From positions 1 through 64,000 of the forward strand of contig NZ_NESI01000010.1 of NCBI RefSeq assembly GCF_002778325.1: a stretch of 64,000 nucleotides of DNA, written 5' to 3'. Under the pieces are notes generated by a model. It was not told the origin of the DNA and searched no databases. It worked only from the letters and a program-made list of their open reading frames with translations. Positions 16,699 to 25,408 of the stretch are shown here, in pieces. The stretch is from Limnohabitans sp. B9-3 (lineage in GTDB: Bacteria; Pseudomonadota; Gammaproteobacteria; Burkholderiales; Burkholderiaceae_C). Position 1 is the first letter of the stretch. Every line of letters begins with the position of its first letter. A program made the translations under genes and the position numbers.

Positions 16699-19600
16699 AT
16701 GAATAAATTGTCAGATCTGTCAGCTCCACCCCTTGCGCCACTGGCCAAACCTTCGCGTTGGTCGCGTGCGGTTTATGCGGCCTTGTGGGCGGTGGGCACC
16801 GTGTGGCTGGTCATGATCTTGGCGTGGAGCACCTTGAACATGTTCATTGTGCCGCGCATCGGCGATTACCGAGAGATGCTGCAAACCCAAGCCTCGCGGG
16901 CTGTGGGCATGCCGGTGAAGATTGGCCGCATCACGGCTGAAGGGGGTTGGTGGGTGCCTTTGTTTGACATTCACGACTTACAAGTGTTCGATGCCCAAGG
17001 CCATGAAGCTTTGACGTTGTCGCGTGTGCAGGTGGCCCTCTCACCGCGATCGCTGGTGCGGGGTCAGTTTGAGCAACTCACCATCGACCGCCCTGAACTT
17101 GACATCCGTCGTGACAGCGTGGGCCATGTTTGGGTGGCCGGCATTGACACGGGGGCTTCTGCAGGTGACGGCCGTGGTGCCGATTGGTTCTTCTCTCAAC
17201 CCGAGTTTTTGATACGCAACGGTGTGGTGCGTTGGCGTGACGAGTTGCGCTTTGGCGAACAAGCGCCTGAGTTGGTCATGTCCGATGTGGCCTTGGTCAT
17301 CCAAAACCACTGGCTGCACCACGACGTGCGTTTGGATGCCACGCCTCCCGCTGAGTTGGGACAGCGCTTTTCTTTGCGCGGCAAGTTCAAGCAATCACCT
17401 TGGCAGCGGGCGGGCGACATCGCGCAATGGCGCGGCGAGCTGTTTGCCGATGCGCCGCATTTGGACCTGTCTACCCTGCGGCAATGGCTGGCCATGGAGC
17501 CCGATCGGTCGCTGCAAGAAGGCCGTGGCGCGTTGCGGCTGTGGGCCGATGTGGCCTACGGCCAACTCATTGGCCTCAGTGCAGACATGGCGTTGGACGA
17601 GGTGAAGGCCAGCTTGGGCGCCAACCTCCAGCCCCTGGACTTGCGTCATGTCCAGGGCCGTTTGGCGGTCAATTGGCAAGCCGATGAGGTCAGCCTGAGC
17701 AGTGAAGATTTGGTGTTTGACACCCAAGACGGCGCGCATTGGCCCGGCGGCGTGTTGCGTGCCAAATGGAAAACCAACGACGTCTCAGCCGGCACACTCA
17801 GTGCTGACCGTCTCGATTTGGCTGCTTTGGTGCAAATCAGCCAGCGCCTTCCTTTGCCCGACACGGCACGCGCTCTGCTGGCCCGGGTTCAGCCGAAAGG
17901 TCAAGTGAACCAACTCAGCGCCACTTGGCAACACACGACCCCACCCAAAGGCGACCCTGAACTGGCCTACACGGCGCGTGGGACCGTGCAGCAGTTCTCA
18001 CTCCAACGCGACACCGTGGCCGACAGCCCACTGGCCACTTTGCCGGGTGTGCAGGGGGCGCAGCTTGAGTTTGATCTGACGCAGCGCGGTGGCAAAGCCA
18101 AGCTCAATATCCAAGATGGCAGTTTGACCCTGCCTCTCGGATTGGATGAGCCACGCATCGTGCTGCAAGACGCGTCGGCGCAACTGGGGTGGGACCTCAA
18201 TGGCGACCAAATGCAGGTCAATGTCGCCCAAGGCCGTGTGAGCAACCCTGATTTGTCAGGTGACTTCAGTGGCAGCTGGAAAACAGGCGTAGGCCCTGCA
18301 CGCTTGCCGGGTGTACTTGATCTCACGGCCAACTTCAGCCGCGTCCAAGTGGCTCAGGTTTATCGCTATTTGCCCAACACCTTGTCTGCCTCCGTGCGTG
18401 GCTATGTGCAGGAGGCGGTGAAAGCAGGCGTTGCCAGCAACGTCAAACTGCGTGTGCGTGGCAACTTGGATGACATGCCGTTTAACAACCCCAAGCTGGG
18501 TGAGTTCCGCATTTCCGCACAAATCGCCCAAGGCCAATATGCCTATGTGCCTGCCAAGCTCGGTACCCCTGCCTTGCAGCAATGGCCGAGTTTGACCGCG
18601 CTCAATGGCGAGCTGGTGTTCGAGCGCAGTGCCTTGCATTTCAAAGGCAACACCCAACTGACGGGGGCGCCCAAAGTGATGTGGCGCAAGGTGGAGGCGC
18701 ACATTCCCAACCTCGACAAGGCGGTGGTCAGCGTGTTGGGGGAAGCGCGCGGGCCCTTGCCAGAGGTGTTGGCCATGGTGTCGCAATCGGCTTTGAACGA
18801 GTTGACCGACCAAGTCTTGGACCAAAGCCAAGCCAGCGGCGATGCGGATTACAAACTCAGTTTGAGCGTGCCCCTGGACGCACCGAACAAAACCAAGGTG
18901 CAGGGCAGCGTCACGTTTGCCGACAACGAGTTGCAGGTCATGCCGGGCATTCCGGTACTCAGCCGTACGCGCGGCATGCTGCAGTTCAACGAGCGCGGCC
19001 TCAGTCTTAAAAACTTGCGCACCCGAGCTTTGGGGGGTGAGGCACAAATTGATGGCGGCTTGTCATTTGAGGCCGCTGCGGGTGAATCGCCTTTGCAACT
19101 CAGAATCAACGGCAACCTCACCGCCGAGGGCTTGCGCCAGGCGCGTGAGCTGGGGTTTGCTTCGCGTTTGGCGCAGCGGGCCTCGGGGGCCTCCTCGTAC
19201 ACCGCCACTGTGGGGTTGCGTCGCGGCCAACCTGAGTTGTTGATCAACAGCGATTTGCGCGGTATGGCTTTGAATTTGCCCGCGCCCATGGCCAAGGCTG
19301 CCGTATCGACCTTGCCCTTGCGTGTGGAGATGCAGCTGACGCGTGAATCCTTGGCCCCCAAAAGCCGCGTGTTGCAAGACCAAATCAAAGTCAGCGTGGG
19401 GCGTGTGCTGGCGCTGGCGTATGTGCGTGACCTGAGCGGTGCACGCACACGCGTCTTGCGCGGGGGCATTGCCGTCGGTCCCGAGGTGGTGGATAACCTG
19501 ACGCCGCGCGACAGCGGCGTTGGATTGAATTTGCAATTGCCGTTTGTCGATTTAGACGCCTGGAACCAAGCCCTGAGCCAATTCACAGGCCTGCCTTTGG

Positions 19601-20751
19601 TCAATGCTTCAGCCAAGTCTGACAAGACGGCTGTGGTGGGTCAAGAGGCTGCAGCCTCGGACGAGGCGCAAGACTATGTGCCCCAAGTGCTGGTGATGCG
19701 CGCAGACCAACTCAAGGTGGCGGAGCGTGCCATTCACCGTGTGTTGGTGGGCGGCACGCGTGTCGGTGAGGTGTGGCGCGTCAACCTCAGCGCGGATGAG
19801 TTGAATGGTTCGGCTGAGGTGCGTCCCGCCAACGGCAACACGCCAGCCCAGTTGTTCGCCCGCTTGGCCTACCTCAACATTCCGCCCAGCTTGGTGCCCG
19901 AGGTGGAGAACCTGTTGACCGAAGAGCCCAGCAGCATTCCGGCGTTGGACATTGTGGTGAACGAGCTCACCCTGCGCGGCAAAAAACTAGGCCGTTTAGA
20001 AATTGAAGCCGTCAATCGCGTGGGTGCCAACGCGGCCCGTGAGTGGCACTTGAACAAACTCAACCTCATCGTGCCCGAGGCCACCTTCAGCGCCAATGGC
20101 AACTGGACGTCCGATGGCCCACGCTTGCAACGCACGAAGCTCAATTGGCAGCTCGATGTCCGCAACAGCGGTGAGCTGTTGACCCGCCTGGGTACGCCAG
20201 ACGCCATCCGCAACGGCCATGGCCGCTTAGAAGGTCAAGTGGCGTGGCAGGGCTCGCCCATCACCTTGGACTACCCCAGCATGGCGGGCAAGCTCAATCT
20301 GAACATTGAAAAAGGCCAATTCTTGAAAACCGACCCTGGCGCGGCGCGTTTGTTGGGTGTGTTGAATTTGCAAGCCCTACCGCGTCGTTTGACGCTCGAT
20401 TTCAGCGATGTTTTCAGCGAAGGTTTTTCGTTTGACTTCGTGCGTGGCGACGTGCGCATTGAACAAGGCGTGGCCTTCACCAACAACCTGCAAATGAAGG
20501 GGGTGGTGGCGGGCGCCTTGCTGGAAGGTCGTGCCGACTTGGCGCGTGAAACCCAGGACCTCAAGGTGGTGGTGGTGCCCGAAATCAATGCGGGCACAGC
20601 GTCGCTGTACATGGCCACCATCAATCCCGTGATTGGCCTGACCAGCTACTTGGCGCAGTTGCTGCTGAGTCGACCCTTGGTGCGAGCCGCCACCAGCGAA
20701 TTTCGCATTGATGGCACATGGGCCAACCCTCGCGTGACCAAGGTGGACTGA
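16699..20751 (+). CDS. yhdP: YhdP family AsmA-like envelope phospholipid-transport protein
   Basis: This is a very large (1350 residues) inner-membrane-anchored periplasmic protein of the AsmA-like clan. E. coli YhdP, with TamB and YdbH, moves phospholipids between the membranes. One transmembrane helix (about 27-50; WAVGTVWLVMILAWSTL) anchors a long beta-rich repeat domain. The DUF3971 region and a C-terminal AsmA-like block (INPVIGLTSYLAQLLLSRPL, about 1313-1332) are recognisable. The ATG at 16699 precedes the anchor directly, and longer starts run into glnE antisense. Its stop overlaps the histidine kinase start (TGATG). Confidence 0.93.
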   Translation: MNKLSDLSAPPLAPLAKPSRWSRAVYAALWAVGTVWLVMILAWSTLNMFIVPRIGDYREMLQTQASRAVGMPVKIGRITAEGGWWVPLFDIHDLQVFDAQGHEALTLSRVQVALSPRSLVRGQFEQLTIDRPELDIRRDSVGHVWVAGIDTGASAGDGRGADWFFSQPEFLIRNGVVRWRDELRFGEQAPELVMSDVALVIQNHWLHHDVRLDATPPAELGQRFSLRGKFKQSPWQRAGDIAQWRGELFADAPHLDLSTLRQWLAMEPDRSLQEGRGALRLWADVAYGQLIGLSADMALDEVKASLGANLQPLDLRHVQGRLAVNWQADEVSLSSEDLVFDTQDGAHWPGGVLRAKWKTNDVSAGTLSADRLDLAALVQISQRLPLPDTARALLARVQPKGQVNQLSATWQHTTPPKGDPELAYTARGTVQQFSLQRDTVADSPLATLPGVQGAQLEFDLTQRGGKAKLNIQDGSLTLPLGLDEPRIVLQDASAQLGWDLNGDQMQVNVAQGRVSNPDLSGDFSGSWKTGVGPARLPGVLDLTANFSRVQVAQVYRYLPNTLSASVRGYVQEAVKAGVASNVKLRVRGNLDDMPFNNPKLGEFRISAQIAQGQYAYVPAKLGTPALQQWPSLTALNGELVFERSALHFKGNTQLTGAPKVMWRKVEAHIPNLDKAVVSVLGEARGPLPEVLAMVSQSALNELTDQVLDQSQASGDADYKLSLSVPLDAPNKTKVQGSVTFADNELQVMPGIPVLSRTRGMLQFNERGLSLKNLRTRALGGEAQIDGGLSFEAAAGESPLQLRINGNLTAEGLRQARELGFASRLAQRASGASSYTATVGLRRGQPELLINSDLRGMALNLPAPMAKAAVSTLPLRVEMQLTRESLAPKSRVLQDQIKVSVGRVLALAYVRDLSGARTRVLRGGIAVGPEVVDNLTPRDSGVGLNLQLPFVDLDAWNQALSQFTGLPLVNASAKSDKTAVVGQEAAASDEAQDYVPQVLVMRADQLKVAERAIHRVLVGGTRVGEVWRVNLSADELNGSAEVRPANGNTPAQLFARLAYLNIPPSLVPEVENLLTEEPSSIPALDIVVNELTLRGKKLGRLEIEAVNRVGANAAREWHLNKLNLIVPEATFSANGNWTSDGPRLQRTKLNWQLDVRNSGELLTRLGTPDAIRNGHGRLEGQVAWQGSPITLDYPSMAGKLNLNIEKGQFLKTDPGAARLLGVLNLQALPRRLTLDFSDVFSEGFSFDFVRGDVRIEQGVAFTNNLQMKGVVAGALLEGRADLARETQDLKVVVVPEINAGTASLYMATINPVIGLTSYLAQLLLSRPLVRAATSEFRIDGTWANPRVTKVD

Positions 20752-22739
20752 TGCCGTTTCGTGCGGGAACTTTGCTGCGTCGATGGGTGCTGTGGGTGCT
20801 GCTGGTGCTGCTCGTTTTGTCCATGCTCAGCACCTTGGTCTGGCTGGCGGGGCGCTACGAGATGAGCCAAGTGCAAAGCCGCATCGAGCGTGATGCCGCC
20901 GAAGCTGTAGGCGATATTCGCAACGCTCTCACCCGCAACGCGCAAAGTCTGCAAGCCCTGCAATTTGCCGACCGCAGCGCTGTGCCTTGGAGCCAAGACG
21001 CAGCAGCCTTGTTGCGTGAACACCGTGAATGGGTGCGCTTGGAGTGGCGCGATGCCGATTTGAATCTGCTCGCCGCGGTCGACACGCCGTTTCGCGCGCC
21101 CGTGTTTGCACGCATGGGGCGTCCGGCTCGCCAGCCCGAGATCGTGCAAGCCTGTGGTGTCGCGCGCCGTCAAAGTGGGCCCGGGTATGGCTCCAGCAAC
21201 TACGTCCCTTTGTCCAATGGTCTGGGTTTGGAAATCATGGATTTGTGCTTGCCCGTTATCACCGATGGGCAGCTCACCGGCTACACCGTGGCCAGCTACA
21301 GCTTGCAAGAGGTGTTGGTGAACATGGTGGGCTCGTCGCTCACACGCAGCCAAGAGGTGTCATTCATTGAGGCCGATGGCACGCGCTTGGCGATGCACGG
21401 CACACCGCGTCGTGGCTCGCGCATTTTCACGGCCAAGCAGTTGCTGGATATTCCGGGCCACGCGATGGTGCTGCGCATGGACAGTTGGCGCGCGGCGCCC
21501 GACCTATTTCCCAATGTCTTGACGGCGCTGGTCACGGCAATGGCGATTGCGCTGGTCACGGTGCTGATCATGCTGGCGCGCGACATGCGCCGTCGCCAGC
21601 GAGTGGAGTTGGATTTGGCGGACGCCTTGGCGTTTCGCAAGGCCATGGAAGATTCTTTGGTCACCGGTTTGCGAGCGCGTGACAGCCAAGGGCGCATCAC
21701 TTATGTCAACCCTGCGTTTTGCGAGATGGTGGGCTTTGACACCAAAGAGCTGATGGGCCATGGCATTCCTGCGCCCTATTGGCCGCCCGAAATGGTGGAC
21801 GAATATGGCAAGCGCCAAGCCCTGCGCTTGGCGGGCAATGCGCCGACGCGCGAGGGGGTGGAGTCGGTCTTCATGCGCAAAAACGGTGAGCGTTTTGCCG
21901 TGCTCATTTTTGAGGCGCCGCTCATCAATGCCACCGGCCATCAAACGGGCTGGATGAGTGCGGTGTTGGACGTCAGCGAACAGCGCCGCGTCGAAGAGGT
22001 GTCGCGGGCCAGTCAAGAGCGCCTGCAGGCCACGGCGCGTTTGGCGACCGTGGGTGAAATGGCGTCGCTGTTGAGCCATGAGTTGAACCAACCCTTGGCA
22101 GCCATTTCGAGTTACGCCACCGGCAGCCTGAACTTGTTGCAAGACGCCGCGCTTCATGACCCGCAATTGGCCGATTCTTTAGGCAGTGCGATTCAGCGCA
22201 TTGGCCAACAGGCTGAACGTGCGGGCAAGGTCATCAAGAGCGTGCACGACTTTGTGCGCCGTCGTGACCAAGCGCGTGAGGCCGTGAACCCGCGTGCTTT
22301 GCTTGATGCTGTGATGCCTTTGGTGATTTTGCAAGCGCGCAAATTGGGGGTGCGCGTGGACGTGCGCTGCGCCCTAGAGTTGCCCGCTGTGTTGTGCGAC
22401 CGCACCATGGTCGAGCAAGTGCTTTTGAATTTATCGCGTAATGCCATGCAGGCCATGGGTGACGACACGCCACTCAAAGTGTTGACGTTGTCGGTGCGAC
22501 CCGCGGCTTCGAATGCGGTGAGTCGTTGGCTGGAGTTTGCGGTGTCCGATGTGGGCTCTGGCATTCCTGAGGCTGTGGCCGAAAAACTTTTTACCCCTTT
22601 CTTTACCACCAAAGCTGAAGGCATGGGCTTGGGCCTGAGCCTGTGTCGCACCGTGGTGGAGCAGCACGGTGGCTTTTTGAGTCACTGCGCGAATCAGCCT
22701 CGCGGTACGGTGTTCAGCTTCACCTTGCCGCAATCTTGA
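20751..22739 (+). CDS. PAS-domain sensor histidine kinase
   Basis: This is the membrane sensor of a two-component system (662 residues). It has TM1 at about 11-33, a periplasmic sensor of about 220 residues, TM2 at about 254-276, a PAS domain at about 300-410 (ITYVNPAFCEMVGFDTKELMG), a HisKA dimerisation domain with phospho-acceptor His443 in LLSHELNQPLAA, and a HATPase domain at about 550-660 with the N box NLSRNAMQAM, DVGSGIP and GMGLGLSLCRTVVEQHGG. The ATG overlaps the yhdP stop and the cognate regulator follows 15 bases later. The signal is unknown. FixL/DctB-type architecture is the closest general description. Confidence 0.93.
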   Translation: MPFRAGTLLRRWVLWVLLVLLVLSMLSTLVWLAGRYEMSQVQSRIERDAAEAVGDIRNALTRNAQSLQALQFADRSAVPWSQDAAALLREHREWVRLEWRDADLNLLAAVDTPFRAPVFARMGRPARQPEIVQACGVARRQSGPGYGSSNYVPLSNGLGLEIMDLCLPVITDGQLTGYTVASYSLQEVLVNMVGSSLTRSQEVSFIEADGTRLAMHGTPRRGSRIFTAKQLLDIPGHAMVLRMDSWRAAPDLFPNVLTALVTAMAIALVTVLIMLARDMRRRQRVELDLADALAFRKAMEDSLVTGLRARDSQGRITYVNPAFCEMVGFDTKELMGHGIPAPYWPPEMVDEYGKRQALRLAGNAPTREGVESVFMRKNGERFAVLIFEAPLINATGHQTGWMSAVLDVSEQRRVEEVSRASQERLQATARLATVGEMASLLSHELNQPLAAISSYATGSLNLLQDAALHDPQLADSLGSAIQRIGQQAERAGKVIKSVHDFVRRRDQAREAVNPRALLDAVMPLVILQARKLGVRVDVRCALELPAVLCDRTMVEQVLLNLSRNAMQAMGDDTPLKVLTLSVRPAASNAVSRWLEFAVSDVGSGIPEAVAEKLFTPFFTTKAEGMGLGLSLCRTVVEQHGGFLSHCANQPRGTVFSFTLPQS

Positions 22740-22754
22740 ACGGAGTTATCGCGC

Positions 22755-23393
22755 ATGCAACCCACCGAAGATGCCTTGGTTTTTATTGTCGACGACGACG
22801 CGGGTGTGCGTGAAGCCCTGGCTTGGCTGTTGCGTTCACGACGCTTGCCCAGCCAATCGTTTGAAAGCGCCGATGCGTTTGCGGCGTTTTTAAACGAGCC
22901 AGCTGACCGAGCTTGGCGACCCGCACAACCCGGTTGCTTGCTGCTGGACGTGCGCATGCCGGGCATGAGCGGCCTGGCCCTGTTTGAGCAATTGATTGAG
23001 CGCCAGTTGCTGGAGGTTTTGCCTGTGATCTTTTTGACCGGTCACGCCGATGTGCCGACGGCTGTTGATTCGGTCAAGCGTGGCGCGTTTGATTTTTATG
23101 AAAAGCCGTTTTCAGACAACGCTTTGGTCGATCGGATAGAGCAAGCGTTGGAGCGATCGCAGCGCACGTTGCAACAGCACCACGACCGCACCCATTTGCA
23201 ACAAAATTTGGCCGATTTGACCGAGCGCGAGCGCGACGTGATGCGCTTGGTGGTGGAGGGTTTGCCCAACAAATTGATCGCCGATCAGCTCGACATCAGT
23301 GTGCGCACGGTGGAGGTGCACCGTGCCCGCGTGTTTGACAAGATGGCGGTCAAGTCTGCGGTGGAGTTGGCCAATTTGCTCCGCGGAGATTGA
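22755..23393 (+). CDS. FixJ/NarL-type response regulator
   Basis: This is the transcriptional response regulator (212 residues) paired with the upstream kinase. The receiver domain (about 1-125) starts VFIVDDDAGVREAL, has the phosphorylatable aspartate in LLLDVRMPGMSG (about 62), the Thr in FLTGHAD and the Lys in YEKPFSD. A LuxR-type helix-turn-helix occupies 145-210 with LTERERDVMRLVVEG and VRTVEVHRARVFDKM. The FixJ-like layout predicts a DNA-binding activator. Target genes are not evident nearby. Confidence 0.93.
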   Translation: MQPTEDALVFIVDDDAGVREALAWLLRSRRLPSQSFESADAFAAFLNEPADRAWRPAQPGCLLLDVRMPGMSGLALFEQLIERQLLEVLPVIFLTGHADVPTAVDSVKRGAFDFYEKPFSDNALVDRIEQALERSQRTLQQHHDRTHLQQNLADLTERERDVMRLVVEGLPNKLIADQLDISVRTVEVHRARVFDKMAVKSAVELANLLRGD

Positions 23394-23418
23394 CGTGAAC
23401 CCTGTGCGCCGGAGCGCC

Positions 23419-23598
23419 TCACGGCTTGTGGTCTGTCCTGCCCGGTGGGGTGGTGTCTTTGGCGCTATCTTTGGCGGCTTGGTCCAGTGCGGCTTGGTGC
23501 TGGGCCTCGGTGTCGCTGCGGCCTGAGAACATGGTCCACCACACGATCAGCACCAAGATGCAACCCGCGCCCAGCGCTTCAAGCAAAATCAAGTACAT
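23419..23598 (-). CDS. Small single-pass membrane protein, 59 residues
   Basis: This short hypothetical protein has an N-terminal transmembrane helix (YLILLEALGAGCILVLIVWW) and a charged, low-complexity tail rich in Asp, Lys, Ala and Pro. The ATG at 23598 is preceded at a suitable distance by AGGA, which supports this start over the longer open frame. Its start codon overlaps the divergent mltA start (CATG at 23596-23599), so each gene's ribosome binding site lies in the other's coding sequence. It has no functional prediction. Confidence 0.6.
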   Translation of the reverse strand: MYLILLEALGAGCILVLIVWWTMFSGRSDTEAQHQAALDQAAKDSAKDTTPPGRTDHKP

Positions 23599-24817
23599 GA
23601 AAAAAATCCTGTGGCATGTGGTGGGGGCCTTGATTGTAGGAAGCTTGGTGGCTTGCAGCACAGGCTCGGGTCATCGCGTGCCGGTGGAGGAATACACGCG
23701 CCCCGCGCCGCGTGTGGAACCTGTGCCCAGCGCGAATGTTGTGCCGGACTTGCCACGTGCCACAGGTACCTTGGCAGGCATGCCGGGCACGCCCAATCCG
23801 CGCGCCGCATACCGCAGCCGTTGGGTGCCCGTGTCGTGGGGCGAGGTGCCCGGTTGGCAAAACGACGATCTGCAAGATGCGTGGCATGCTTGGCTGCAAA
23901 ACTGCGAACGCCCCGGCCCTTTGTTTGCACCGTTGTGCCAAAACGTGCGTCAACTCTCCTTAGGCAGCGTGGATGAGCGCCGCGTCTGGATGATGAGCCA
24001 GTTGCAGCCATACCGCGTCGAGGCGGCCGACACGGGCGCTGCGGATGGCCTGCTCACCAGTTATTACGAACCGCTGTTTGATGCATCACCCACGCAGCGC
24101 CCCGGGTTTGACGTGCCTTTGTACGCACCGCCCGAAGCATTGGGCGAGGCGCGTCGCAGCGGTCGTCCATGGTTCAGCCGCCAAGAGATTGACACGCACC
24201 CCCCAGCGCGTGATGCCTTGCGCGGCCGCGAAGTGGCTTGGCTGGCCGATCCTGTGGATGCGCTGGTGCTGCATATTCAAGGCTCGGGCCGCATGCGGTT
24301 TACCAACCCCGACGGCAGCGTGCGTGTGGTGCGTTTGGCGTTTGCGGGTGCGAACGAATGGCCCTACCAAAGTGTCGGCCGCTGGCTGTTGGACCGAGGT
24401 TTGATCCGCGATGCGTCTTGGCCAGGCATCAAAGCTTGGATCGTGGCGACGCAACAAACCAACCCTGCTTTGGTGCAAGAGATGTTTTGGAGCAACCCGC
24501 GGTATGTGTTTTTTCGCGAAGAAACGCGCACAGGGGCCCAGGCCAGTTTGGGACCTCGTGGCGCCCAAGGCGTGCCATTGACGCCAGGCCGCTCGATTGC
24601 CGTTGACAAAGATTCCATCCCGTACGGCACGCCTGTCTGGATGAGCACGAGCGGACCTAGCGCGAATTTGCAACGCTTGGTGTTCGCGCAAGACACGGGC
24701 AGTGCCATCGTCGGCGCTGTGCGGGCTGATTACTTTGCAGGCACCGGCCCCGAGGCGGGGGATTTTGCGGGCCGCATGAAACAACCGCTGCGCCTGTGGG
24801 TGTTGTGGCCGAGGTAA
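23597..24817 (+). CDS. mltA: Membrane-bound lytic murein transglycosylase A
   Basis: MltA cleaves peptidoglycan glycan strands to 1,6-anhydromuropeptides from the inner face of the outer membrane. At 406 residues it has a lipoprotein signal peptide MKKILWHVVGALIVGSLVAC with the lipobox LVAC (lipidated Cys at about 20). The MltA domain covers about 110-300 (LLTSYYEPLFDAS; VLHIQGSGRM), and the C-terminal 3D domain (about 310-400) carries the conserved aspartates, including QDTGSAIVGAVRADYF. The frame is open upstream to 23426, but the lipoprotein signal fixes the start. It ends 4 bases before the next gene. Confidence 0.94.
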   Translation: MKKILWHVVGALIVGSLVACSTGSGHRVPVEEYTRPAPRVEPVPSANVVPDLPRATGTLAGMPGTPNPRAAYRSRWVPVSWGEVPGWQNDDLQDAWHAWLQNCERPGPLFAPLCQNVRQLSLGSVDERRVWMMSQLQPYRVEAADTGAADGLLTSYYEPLFDASPTQRPGFDVPLYAPPEALGEARRSGRPWFSRQEIDTHPPARDALRGREVAWLADPVDALVLHIQGSGRMRFTNPDGSVRVVRLAFAGANEWPYQSVGRWLLDRGLIRDASWPGIKAWIVATQQTNPALVQEMFWSNPRYVFFREETRTGAQASLGPRGAQGVPLTPGRSIAVDKDSIPYGTPVWMSTSGPSANLQRLVFAQDTGSAIVGAVRADYFAGTGPEAGDFAGRMKQPLRLWVLWPR

Positions 24818-24821
24818 AACG

Positions 24822-25331
24822 ATGTCAATTCAACAGTTCAATGGCGAGTGGATTTCTCAAGAAGACCGCGTTTTGTTTCGCTTCAACACCAGCACGGGCG
24901 AAGAGTTCAGCTTTTGGCTGACCCGCATGATGGTGCGTGGCTTGATTCAAGGTAGCCAACAGGTGACAGTGAAGGCGCTCGAGAAAACGCACGAGCCTCA
25001 AGTGGCGCAGGCCGTGCAATCGTTCCAACAACAATCGGCGGCGGCGCAGGCCAACTTCAACGACGCTTACAAACCCGCAACGCAAAAACCTTTGGGCGAG
25101 GCGCCTTTGTTGGTGATTGGCTTGGTGATCAACCCGCAAGACGACGGGCAAACCGCGATTGAGTTGCAGCTGATTACCAAAAACAGCGTGAACTTGAAGT
25201 TGCCACCGCACGTGCTGCAAATCATGATGACGTTACTGAATAAGTTACAAGAACGCGCCGGCTGGGGTGTGGGGTTTGACGACGCACCAGCGTTGGCCCT
25301 TGCGCCGCCTGAGGCGCGCCAAGTGCACTGA
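24822..25331 (+). CDS. Conserved hypothetical protein
   Basis: This is a 169-residue protein that I recognise only as a conserved Burkholderiales-type hypothetical. It opens with a beta-rich segment (MSIQQFNGEWISQEDRVLFR), then WLTRMMVRGLIQ, a Gln/Ala-rich helix at about 58-75, and a second beta segment (LLVIGLVINPQDDGQTAIEL) ending in an amphipathic helix PPHVLQIMMTLLNKLQERAGW. It has no signal peptide or transmembrane helix. It lies 4 bases after mltA and is probably co-transcribed with it. Confidence 0.7.
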   Translation: MSIQQFNGEWISQEDRVLFRFNTSTGEEFSFWLTRMMVRGLIQGSQQVTVKALEKTHEPQVAQAVQSFQQQSAAAQANFNDAYKPATQKPLGEAPLLVIGLVINPQDDGQTAIELQLITKNSVNLKLPPHVLQIMMTLLNKLQERAGWGVGFDDAPALALAPPEARQVH

Positions 25332-25370
25332 GCCCGTGTCACCAAGGTAACGCCTTGCTGTGTGCCTAGG

Positions 25371-25385
25371 CCTACACTTTGTAGG
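25371..25385. promoter_or_regulatory. CCTACA-CTT-TGTAGG dyad upstream of the oxidoreductase gene
   Basis: A perfect 6-bp inverted repeat with a 3-base centre sits 24 bases before the ATG at 25409, in the only gap (77 bp) of this stretch. It could be a short RNA hairpin or a regulator site in the promoter of the 2-oxoacid:ferredoxin oxidoreductase gene. There is no T-run, so it is not a terminator. Confidence 0.3.
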
Positions 25386-25408
25386 ACGACGACCAACCGG
25401 AGACACGC

